Of a stretch of DNA of 64,000 nt, positions 45,455 through 54,269 are shown one piece after another. A model generated the notes under the pieces. The model was not told the DNA's origin and ran no database searches. It worked only from the letters and a program-made list of their open reading frames with translations. This DNA is from Pseudocercospora fijiensis CIRAD86. Taxonomy: Eukaryota; Ascomycota; Dothideomycetes; Mycosphaerellales; Mycosphaerellaceae. Positions within the stretch are counted from its first letter, which is position 1, and the number at the start of each line of letters is the position of its first letter. Location: NCBI RefSeq assembly GCF_000340215.1, contig NW_006921545.1:366687-430686 (forward strand). Direction: 5' to 3'. The position numbers and the translations under genes are program-made.

Positions 45455-45725
45455 ATGTCATCTCGGCTTGCATCTCAAAGCCGGCCTCTCCATGACGATG
45501 CTCTCTGAAATGATCCTTATGATATCTCCCATGCCCATGCCAAAGCATTCATTCCATGACCACAACCCACCAAATCAATCTCGTGCGAGGCTTCCATCCC
45601 AAAGCCGACATCTCAAAGCCAACATCTCAAAGCCGGCGTGTCTCCTCTGGTCCCCATGACATCTCTCCCATCGCCTTCCCAAATCATTCATCCCATGACC
45701 CCAACCCCAACCCCCAAACCATCTC
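45455..45725. repeat. Tandem duplication in the 3' flank of the zinc-finger gene
   Basis: A block of about 140-155 bp is repeated. CATCTCAAAGCCGGC occurs near 45470 and 45625, and CATTCATTCCATGACCACAACCC near 45545 corresponds to CATTCATCCCATGACCCCAACCC near 45690. Additional shorter CATCTCAAAGCC copies lie between. The array ends a few bases from the stop codon at 45729, on the 3' side of the minus-strand gene. Confidence 0.7.
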
Positions 45726-45728
45726 GAC

Positions 45729-46508
45729 TCACATATCAAAATCCTCCTCCCCATGATCCGTCCCATGCTCCGTCGCCTGATCCTCATTCTGAGCTCTCAG
45801 CAACTCCTCCTCAGTCAACTGCTCCCGTACCAACCCCTCCACAATACCCCTCGGAACCTGGACCCGACACATCGACGCGCGACAATACGGACAAGTGATC
45901 TTGTAGGCCAGATCCTGAATCTCGCCAGTCTCGGGATCGACGAGCGTCACGTCCGCATCGACCAGATCTTCGGCGGTGATGTTGTGGGTCTTATTGGTTG
46001 CGAATTCGGCGAAGCAGGAGAGATGGAGGCCTTGTCTGCATTGGTGGCAGTTGACGACTGAGGGCTCGGTAGCCAGTAGGTCGAAGCAGACGCCGCAGGA
46101 TGGGAGGTCTTCTTCTTCGTTTTCTTTGTTGTCGGTTGTGAGGTCGATAACGGTTGAGTTTTGGGTCTGATGAAGGCTTTGTCAGTCCACGATCGTCAGT
46201 CACAAAGGTAGTCAGATGGCATGGCATACTGGCACCCTGCCATGCCCCACAAGAGTCCTCGTGACCCACAAGCCCAGCATGGCTTGCTTCAATGCCTCCA
46301 CCCCATGGCACCTATCGCAAGCGAGAGTATTCCAGACGCGCAAGAAACCTTCCTTCAGCTTCTTGATGGTGATGTTTGGGTTGTAGGCTGCTTGGGTCAA
46401 GAATATCTGGCATGGGACTTTTCGTGGTTCGGCGATGGGATGGGCGTGTTTGATTTTGCAATTTGGGCACTGGTCCAATTGGGTTTGAAGAGCGTAGGTG
46501 ACAGGCAT
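45729..46508 (-). CDS. Two-exon C4HC3 zinc-finger protein with SUMO-interaction-like motif
   Basis: Exon 1 is 46508-46230 (ATG at 46506-46508, context ATCATGCC) and exon 2 is 46166-45729, giving 238 residues in phase 0. Exon 1 holds CPNCKIKH near residue 14 and CDRCHG near residue 65, possible extra zinc ligands. Exon 2 opens with Val-Ile-Asp-Leu-Thr (residues 99-103) followed by an acidic run, resembling a SUMO-interaction motif. A zinc finger follows: C117-x2-C120-x12-C133-x2-C136-x4-H141-x2-C144-x40-C185-x2-C188. The C4HC3 order fits a PHD or RING-variant fold. The C-terminus is acidic. By family knowledge such fingers act as ubiquitin-ligase or chromatin-reader modules, and a SIM beside a RING-type finger recalls SUMO-targeted ligases. 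Those roles are inference only. Codon structure is intact, with no sign of RIP. Confidence 0.75.
46167..46229 (-). other. Spliceosomal intron, 63 bp
   Basis: The minus strand reads CCA|GTATGC at the donor and TTCATCAG|ACC at the acceptor, with CTGAC branch-site candidates, the closest in GGACTGACAAAG. Removal joins two open frames in phase 0. The size is typical of ascomycete introns. Confidence 0.75.
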
Positions 46509-47750
46509 GATGACTGCTGGAGGGAGGGAAAAGTAGAAGGATGGAGGTATGTGTTGCAAAGACTTGCTAATGATGAAAGAAATCAGGTCCGGAAAAATGT
46601 CACGCTTTATGTACGGCGAAGGCAGTGCGTCTGAAGCTCGGCGAGAGAGTACCGTTGATCGACTTTCGTCGGAGGCCCGATCATCTTCGATGCAGGTCTA
46701 TGCGGACTCCCGAAGCTGGATGCGTGATGATGGGACTTCATCGGAAGCGAAAGAGTGCATCAAAGTGGGCTTGTGCATGCAAACTCTAGAACCTGAATGG
46801 TCAGGATCAATCATGATGAACACAACTACTTATCCTCGTGCAGTCGGGTATACGCACGAAGCTTGTCCAGAAGCAACTGAAGCTGACTCCCACCAAGCAT
46901 GAGAGCGTTCGCATATGCATATGCGGATTCCCGATCGCCCGGAGTCTGGAGAAGGTCAAGTCGACGTGAAGTCTGACAGACGCAGTATGTCGGACGCCCG
47001 ATTCCGGAGCAAGCTTGTTGTTTTCTTGTTGATGTCTGAACTTCTTAACGGAAATTGAAGATGCTGCTTTTCAGCATGGCCATGCCAGCCTATTGTCTCG
47101 ACGGAGCTGTGTAACGAGTCTTTCGTGTGCGGATTTCCAGCACTGCCCAATTTTTTCGACACTCTCTTCTCGACATCGCGTGTTCTTCTGGTGCAGCGTT
47201 TGTTCCCAAGCCGTGATCGGGAAATGCGTGCAAGTGCTTCGATGGTGGCTGGACGCGATCCTGCAGCGGTGTCGCACGCGAACAAATGATGCTTGATTGG
47301 TAACTGTATGCAAATGAGAGTATTTCCATGTTGACCTCCGCGCGCTCACCTCCTGCGCCTTACGACGAAGCCGAATGGTCCCATACCACGACCAAACCTA
47401 GACGATGGTCAGGTTTACGTGCCTCGAGGAATCCCATGAGCTCATGCCGTGAAGCGTATGCCTTGAAAGAGTGCGGCAAGAGCGCGCGCGAGGTGGAGTC
47501 GGTATGGACTTCGACTGTCGGAGTGACGAGGGACGACTCGGACGAGGAAACATCAAGATTTGCTGGCCCGGGCCGCGCCGATGAGCCGAGAAATGTGCTG
47601 AAGTCAGTAGTATGTTTCTTTCATTCGCCAAAGTGTTAGCCATGCCATCCCATTCCCCAACATCTCGCCTTGTGGCAGTGTTCACGATTCAATTGTGACT
47701 TCGAAGTCGTGAGCCAGCTTAGCTCCAAGAAGTAAGGAGTGACATCCACT
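46509..47750. other. Upstream flank of the zinc-finger gene and gene-free region
   Basis: The first few hundred bases should contain the promoter of the minus-strand gene. A plus-strand frame (46549-46902, 117 codons) and several minus-strand frames around 46956-47350 have no recognisable domains. Nothing else is supported. Confidence 0.4.
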
Positions 47751-48720
47751 TCAGCTTGTACTTATGTTCTTAGTTAGACCTAGTACCTACGGGTAAAGAC
47801 CTACCTCCTTCTTAGGCTCTTTATAGTAACTTCTTCCGCTCTATGTGTACCTTCTACGTTATCTTAGTTGCTATCACTTTCTTCTATATCTAGTTTAGCG
47901 GCTAGAAGAAGTCTTCTATAAAGAGCCTAAGGACAAATGTCGCAAAGCGGCTATTCTATCCTTATAAGGATATAGTCTATACTAAATAGCAGACTAACTA
48001 CGCATTATCGTTAAAAGTTATATTAGAATTGATCCTAGATATCGTTTTAAAGAAACAAAGCCTCTATATATTATTAAGCGTATTATTAAAGATATAGAAA
48101 TGATTCAAATGAAAATTATAAAACACTCCTTCGTAAGAAACGCTGTACGAATAGCGTCTAGATTGCCTATAAAGGGCAGTAATACTATATCCCTAGAAGG
48201 CTTCTAACTATCCGAGGACTATAAGAAATACCGATATAGATAGCTCTAAGTATTACTAGATAGTAGACGTAGATATTAGTAATATTATAGGCTAGTAGGG
48301 CTAATAAGCTAGTTAGCTAGCTGTTGGCTTAAAAAGAGACCCGGGCGCAATTTGGATACGATAGACCGCTAGCTTATAACTTGAATCCCTCTCGATCTAC
48401 CTCTTTAATTTTCTTACTTTAAGTTGAATATATCTTGTGTTATACTATCGTGTTTCGACTTTTAATCTAAAGGATTATCTCCCGCTAGTTGTGTAGCTTC
48501 TTGAATCTGTAAGGATGTCTACTTGCATTAGTTGACTTTAGTCCTTAGACCCTTACTAATATAAGGAGTAGTAAGTAGGTAGCATTAGTTAAAAGTCCGA
48601 TAGTAGAAGGTGCGTATTATGCCTACCTCTGCTACTTACGTTCAATTAGGAAGGGGCTGAAACGGAGATAGGCAAAGACCTGCTTAATGAAACCGCCCTA
48701 AGCTATGCCTTTATAAAGAC
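47751..48720. repeat. RIP-mutated relic, about 1 kb
   Basis: AT-rich, CA/TG-poor sequence is inserted between two moderate-GC segments. No protein motif is readable. It contains a strong inverted repeat at 47808-47933. It may be a solo LTR or a short non-autonomous element. Confidence 0.6.
47808..47933. repeat. Inverted repeat, about 32-bp arms
   Basis: TTCTTAGGCTCTTTATAGTA with CTTCTTCCGCT on the left is mirrored by AGCGGCTAGAAGAAG with CTATAAAGAGCCTAAGGA on the right, separated by about 50 bp. The arms would form a long hairpin. The arms may be the ends of a small inverted-repeat element. Confidence 0.7.
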
Positions 48721-48849
48721 TAATAATTATCGATACTAAACAACTTCTGATTCTTGCCCAAGAAAGCTATACCTTCATCCGATAACAACCCCCTCTGCTA
48801 TTTAGCTACGCTGAACCATGCTATCGCTGCTGCATATCGGGAATTAAGC

Positions 48850-49733
48850 TCAACGATAGCAGCATTTCTTTCTCTCCATTTCGTCGATTCTTCCAACTCC
48901 GCGAGCGTTCTCGAATCCCAAAGCTGCATCCAGATCATCCTCGTCCAGGCCTACTCCACAACCCATCTCTCCTTCCTCCTCCACCATCCTCGTCTTGTCC
49001 TTGCTGCCATTCCCAATCCCACCTCCGAGACTATGATACCTCATGCCTTTGCCACTGAGGCTACTGCAATCCTCAGGCGCGCCTCTGTCACCACTGTAGC
49101 TACCACCCTTTTCGCGATTCTTACCACGACGGCTGCTGCGGCGACTACCACCACCCACCAGACCATTTAGGTGCTTCTTCATCTCCATGTCCAATTGGAT
49201 TGCCAGATCCAGAACCTTCAGCTTTGTCAGTTCGAGAAACCAGTTCTGAACTGCCCTTTGAAAGCATCTCCGCGATGTTGCAAATTCGGCTACGAGGAAG
49301 GTGAGGCGCTTCGACACTTGGGATTCCAGAGCTTTCTCGAAGGCTTGGGCACGAGATTCCTACGCATCGACATGATCCGAGAGATCTTTCTCGATCTGAG
49401 CTGCCCGAACTTCGACGGCTTTGGATTGAGCTTCGAATTCGTGAGCCCGAAGTTCTAGAGCGTCGGACTGTGTAGTGAGATCCTGCTGGAGTTTCTTCTC
49501 CATGGCTTGCCCTGGGCTGCAATTCCGGCATCGACTTGCTTTTCCAAAGCTGGAAGCAGCTGTTCTTTTGGCCGAGAAGAAGAAGACAACTCTCCACATG
49601 CAGCCGCTATGCCTTGGATCTTGCACTTGAGACGCCTCGCATCATGGTCATCGTGTTGGCGTACCAGCAAAGTCGTCCCGAGATGACGATATTTGGCACG
49701 CATGGGACGCATGTTACGCTCCCAAGGAGTCAC
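48850..49733 (-). pseudogene. Coiled-coil protein gene with an in-frame amber codon and a probable frameshift
   Basis: On the minus strand one frame from ATG 49503 (context GCAAGCCATGG) reads MEKKLQQDLTTQ, continues as a charged heptad-like helix (residues with Ala-Leu-Glu-Leu-Arg-Ala-His-Glu-Phe-Glu), and meets TAG at 49360-49362. The same frame continues seamlessly after the TAG as ESRAQAFEKALESQ and on to 48850, through a helical part and then a Gly/Ser/Arg-rich tail. The TAG could be a former CAG. Upstream, 49733-49505 reads similar helical sequence (LLPALEKQVDAGIAAQ) in a different frame, suggesting a one-base frameshift just before 49503 or an unresolved intron. No specific family is recognised. 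Confidence 0.5.
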
Positions 49734-50560
49734 ATCTTCTGGGATAGAGATTTCGCCATCCCAGTTCGGATTCCTGAGCCAGCGCTCACTCCAGCGAGTT
49801 CATGCGCAGACCCATTCATTGCCGGAGCGTCTTTCACGAAGAGCAACCATGCCCTTGTAGTCAGAGACACGTGAATGAAGAGCCGAGAGGGTGCGAGTAG
49901 CGGCGTTCTCGTATGCTTGACTGGGACCTTGGGAGCCTTGAGTTAGTCGAGGAGAGAGGCCAGTGCGTCTGCCGTTGGGAGGTTGCGAGCGGAGACTTGG
50001 TGTTGGGGGCAGAAGCGATAGATGGTACGAAGAGCGTCAGGAGAGCACACGATGCGTTCAGTGGCGCTGGTGAGTTCATCAATGGTCAGGTTCTGAAAGA
50101 CGTTTTCGTGCTGAAGATAGTCTTCTTCGGAGGCGGCTATATGGTTTGCAGCTTAGCCACGAGGAGAAGAGGAGGCCGGCGGCATAGCGGGTAGGTTGTG
50201 TTTGCTTTGGAGACCGGAGATGGACCGGGACTATCCAGGAGGCTGAGAAAGGTGCTTGTGAAGTGCATGAAGGATGAGATTCGAGAAAGAATGGTGTAAT
50301 AGAGATGTGTGTCAAGGCCGAAACTGTACAATACCGTAGATGGACGCCAAAGTACCGTTCTCGTATGCAGGTGTTGTTGGAAGCACCCACAGCGCCGATG
50401 ATTATGTCGCCCGCAGACGATGCATGGCGGTAAATGGTCAAAAATGTCGGACGCAGGCAATGCATGATGGTTGATGATGAGCGTTCAATAATGTCGTTGC
50501 CATACTTGTCGTACAGCCCCAGGCAAGCATATATCAAGCACGAGAAGATCTCGACAATTC
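49734..50560. other. Moderate-GC region, no confident gene
   Basis: Frames of 73-152 codons on both strands overlap without recognisable domains. Part may be the 5' portion of the broken coiled-coil gene to the left (49861-50082, minus, Ser/Pro-rich), but no splice join could be justified. Confidence 0.35.
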
Positions 50561-50613
50561 CACGTTCTTGAGACCACCGTCACGGCCATCTCGCCTTATC
50601 TTACCTGCAGCAC

Positions 50614-51126
50614 ATGTGGCTGCTCTCCAGAATGGCTCTGCGCGCTCGCAAACCACCTGCTCCCTGCAATCGCAAGGCGCTCGCGGAGTTCATGAACAGC
50701 GCGATCCTCCCCATCTTTTTGACCCAAAGCGTCCTGAATGCGTTGTATGGTATCGCGCTTTTTGACAATGCCGCAGGCCCAGGACAGCGCGATGAGCAGG
50801 CGCGTCGCCACGGGAACTTGCCTGGCGCCATTGAGCGTAGGCATCGGGTGGCCTTCGATAAGACACTCATCGACGAGGCTGCGGATCAGTTCCTCGCGGG
50901 CGCGGGTGCAGAGCAGACCCCATCTTCGCCAGAGATGGACGGGCTCATGAGAGGTGGCACTCGTGAAGCTGATACCGACAGCGGTGGAGAGAACGGCCGT
51001 GGGGGCGGCGGCAGAAAGAGCGCGGGTGGCGGTAGCGGTGTTGGGAGTCCCGGCGTGAATGGCGTTGGCGAAGATGCCAGAATGAATGACGATGCCGATG
51101 GTAGCAGTATCGCCTCGGTGGAATAA
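50614..51126 (+). CDS. Hypothetical protein with Gly-rich acidic tail, 170 residues
   Basis: ATG 50614 opens a 170-codon frame. Residues about 20-100 are mixed helical (for example FMNSAILPIFLTQSVLNALYG). The last 60 residues are Gly/Asp/Ser-rich (ENGRGGGGRKSAGGGSG, then acidic residues). The minus strand is also open across much of it (50596 to beyond 50950) with plausible helical sequence, so strand assignment is uncertain. It lies about 60 bp upstream of the coiled-coil gene and might be its first exon, but no clear donor was found. Confidence 0.35.
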   Translation: MWLLSRMALRARKPPAPCNRKALAEFMNSAILPIFLTQSVLNALYGIALFDNAAGPGQRDEQARRHGNLPGAIERRHRVAFDKTLIDEAADQFLAGAGAEQTPSSPEMDGLMRGGTREADTDSGGENGRGGGGRKSAGGGSGVGSPGVNGVGEDARMNDDADGSSIASVE

Positions 51127-51188
51127 CGCGACTCGAAGCTGCCCGCGTTTCGCTCGAACCTCAGCAGGAGTCTTGGCAGCGGGATTAG

Positions 51189-52143
51189 TCAGCGCTCCAA
51201 GAAGAACCGGAGAAACTGGCCGATCAACTGCGTTACTTCTGTGAAGAAGTCCAAGGCCAGGTGGACGAGGGGCAGCGTCGTCTGCGATCTCTTGAGACTC
51301 GCATTGCAGAGCTTGACGACCAGGTTGACGCCAAAGTCCGGCGTATCAAAGATCTCGAGAGACACATCACCAACAAGAATCGTCATGCCGAGAGCCTCGC
51401 GAACGACATCGCCGACAAGAATCGTCGCGCCGCCGAGAAGCTCGACAAAGAAATCGTCAACAGAAACCGTCGCGCTGCCGAGAAGCTCGAGAAAGACATC
51501 GTCAACAGGAACCGTCGCGCTGCCGAGAAGCTCGAGAAGCTCCAGAAAGACATCGCCGAAAAGAGTCGCCATACCGAGAAGCTTGAAAAGGACATTGCCA
51601 GCAAGAGTCATCGTACCCAGGATGCTGACAAACTCATAAGCAAGAAAGAGTCGCAGTATGTACAGCTCGCACAGAACATCTGTAACGATGAATCGCATAC
51701 CCGCCAGCTTGATGAAGACACAATAAACAAAGAGCTCCAGCTTCAGCAGCTCGAACCGGACATTGGCGGCAAAGAGGTCCAGGGCCAACAGCTCGAAGAA
51801 ACTCCCGTCACGAACAGTCTCACGAATCAAAGCAAACACGCAGACGACATGGGCGGCCGCTTCTTCCTCCCGCTCTCTTCCCTTCTCCCCGCCCTCCAAA
51901 CCCGCCTCGACCCCATTCGCTTCCCTCCTTCGTCGTCTCATCTACCACCAAGTAGATGAAATTCTCCTGTTCAAGCAGATCAAAGACCAAGCTAACACGC
52001 CCGACCACCACCACTTTGAGCAGCTTTTGGGAAGCATTGGTCAGAACATTGAGAGCGGGCCTCTGGGTTTGGTGCTGAAGGAGTTGAGGCAAGCCGTGGA
52101 TGTTGTGTCTGGGGTTTTGAAGGATGACGGAGAGGATGACTGA
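51189..52143 (+). CDS. Long coiled-coil repeat protein, probably frameshifted near its C-terminus
   Basis: An open frame follows a possible splice acceptor (GGGATTAG at about 51188) and reads SALQEEPEKLADQLRYFCEE, then a long Arg/Glu/Lys-rich coiled coil. Between about 51370 and 51610 a 16-17-residue unit, Lys-Asp-Ile-Val-Asn-Arg-Asn-Arg-Arg-Ala-Ala-Glu-Lys-Leu-Glu, repeats five to six times. A Gln/Leu-rich helix ends near 51850. Past a C/T-rich stretch (51860-51930) good coding character moves to the next frame, reading LIYHQVDEILLFKQIKDQ and ending at 52143. This implies a small frameshift or an unrecognised intron. No ATG was fixed, so the 5' end is partial. Function is unknown; the layout is that of a filament-like or scaffold coiled coil. 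Confidence 0.5.
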
Positions 52144-52157
52144 GGGCGATACGTTGT

Positions 52158-52292
52158 AATCAAATGAACCCAGAGAATGTGGGTTGGCAAAGGATTGTGA
52201 ACAAATGAACAAAGCCATTGTGGAAGGGCAAGAGACCGTGACCGAATGAACCGGGAGATTGTGAGAGGGGAAGAGATTGTGACCAGATCAAC
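52158..52292. repeat. 41-bp tandem repeat directly after the coiled-coil gene
   Basis: Three units of 41-42 bp and a partial fourth each contain (A)CAAATGAAC or ACCGAATGAAC at one end and GATTGTG or GACCGTG at the other. Starts are near 52158, 52200, 52241 and 52282. The array begins 15 bp after the stop codon at 52143. Confidence 0.8.
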
Positions 52293-53726
52293 TCGCTGAC
52301 GTCGAGCTAATAATAGGCTCGAATGCGTTCACGCCTATGTACTACACCCGGCCAGAGCTAGCGAAAATACTTGACTTTACGATGAATGCAGCATTTGAGT
52401 CGTCAATCCCCCGACAACCCTTCCCACGGCCTTGTCTCGATGCACAAAGCTAGGCAATGTGACGGTGAAATTGGAGGTATTGTTCCACGACAGTTCTCTC
52501 CACTGCCGGCTTACAGAGTATAGAGCTTCGCAACCAGCTTTCATACCAGTTCTGTTCCACGCAAATACTTTCACGCAAATACCCGGTAGGAGAAAGTGCA
52601 TACGATTTTCGGTCGTCGTCCTCAGAGACGACAGCTTATGTGTGGTATGGAGACAGTGAGTGGCAGTGTGCCGCTGCTGTCGGGACCTCAATCCCGTTTA
52701 GAGACCAAACAGCAGTGAGTATGCAACTGTCAGTCGCTAGAATTTTCCAGGCCTGGCACGTCCGAGCATTAGACACAAGGACTCGGGAGTGATGCACACA
52801 GCAGTGATCACTCCGCTATCTTACATTCGCAAAAATTCGAGATTGCTAGGAAGTGCGCCTCGTGCCCGACTGTACGTAGAGGAAACCGTGAACCTAATGA
52901 GCTCCGACGACGTTATAATAGTTGCGGAACAATGTTCGAAGTGACCTCCTTAGGTCTTGTTATCTGAGAAGCCGTAGAGAACAACCTCTTACAAATTGCG
53001 AAGACTGTAGGTGCTTGTCTGTCTAGTAACAAGTAAGAATACTTAGTAGTGCAGGGAACGTGCATGTCTATATATCGATACTACTACCTCGATAAAAGCT
53101 ATAAGTTGCTAAAGTCGGCACCTAAAGACTACGAGAACAAGTATCTAGCTCTAGTATCGCGATACCTAGGACAATAACTAATAAGACTTATAGACTTTAA
53201 CGTACGCCTACTTTAGGAGAAGATAAGTATACCGATAGCGTTACTACGAGGTTACTATCTGCTTTTACTAAACTAATTCTAGTACTCCGGTAAGATTATT
53301 AGGCGCGTAAAAATGTTTAATAGCAACTAATAGCCTTAGAACTATAGTCTAGATATAACGAGGTCTAGAATGCTCGTAAAATCCTCGCTTTATTCGTATA
53401 TAAGAGCGTAGTAGGGTAGCCTTATCCGATTCTTTAAGGCCTAAGAGCCTTTTTTAGTGTAGAGATAGGAACTTTCTTTCTCTTAAATTACCTCTAGGAC
53501 TAAGTTACTTAATACTAGATATCGACTAGGCAGTAAGCTTCTACCTATATCTTTTATCGATAATTATATTACTTCTCGCCTTTTCTAGTAAAATAGTATC
53601 TACCGAAATATCTACTTCCTATATATTAGTAACTAGCTATTATAGATACCGTTTATATATAACTTAGTAAGGACTCCCGACTTTAGACCTCTACCGGAGC
53701 CTTAAGCTATATCCGTAGCTGAATTA
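52293..53726. other. Transition from genic DNA to RIP block; no gene
   Basis: About 52293-52960 has ordinary composition with only small unsupported frames. From about 52960 the sequence is RIP-like and unclassified up to the Fot1 element, and it presumably belongs to an older repeat in which Fot1 inserted. Confidence 0.5.
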
Positions 53727-53804
53727 GAGGCAAACGCCGCTCACTCCGTAAGTAGTCTATACCTATCTGTAAAACTAGCCCTAGAACTAACACCTATCTG
53801 CAAA
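53727..53804. repeat. Left terminal inverted repeat of the Fot1 element
   Basis: About 78 bp pairs with 56937-57014 with roughly 80 percent identity by eye. It contains ACCTATCTGTAAAA and ACCTATCTGCAAAA as a direct repeat about 30 bp apart. Confidence 0.8.
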
Positions 53805-54269
53805 ATGCCTACAGATCGTGTAGGCAGTTATTTTACATAGTTATCTTGGTATCTGCCCGATTCTAGGTTATTCTAACGGTGCTAGAGCGTTCTATAATTA
53901 TATATAGTAAGGGTGTTATTATATAGTAGTATGAAGTCGCTTTTAGGTCGGCTTTATAGCCTACCGAGTCGACCCTTTACCCCCTATTTATAAGACAACC
54001 ACATATCGTATACATATGATTTTTATATTATATAAAAGCCCGGAGTAAGTAGATTGAGACTGTGTATCGTATATATCTATATAGTGTTAATATAGCTAGT
54101 GTTTAGTAGATGCGTAGAAAGTCGGTATATGCGGCTTTAGCGGGCGTAGCAGGCATAAATCTACTACTTTCTACTTCCTGTGCTAACACGAGAGATTAGC
54201 TCGTTCTAGTAGTGTATCTATATGTTAAGAAGCATCAAATAACGTGGTTATAAGGCCTATCAATTATTA

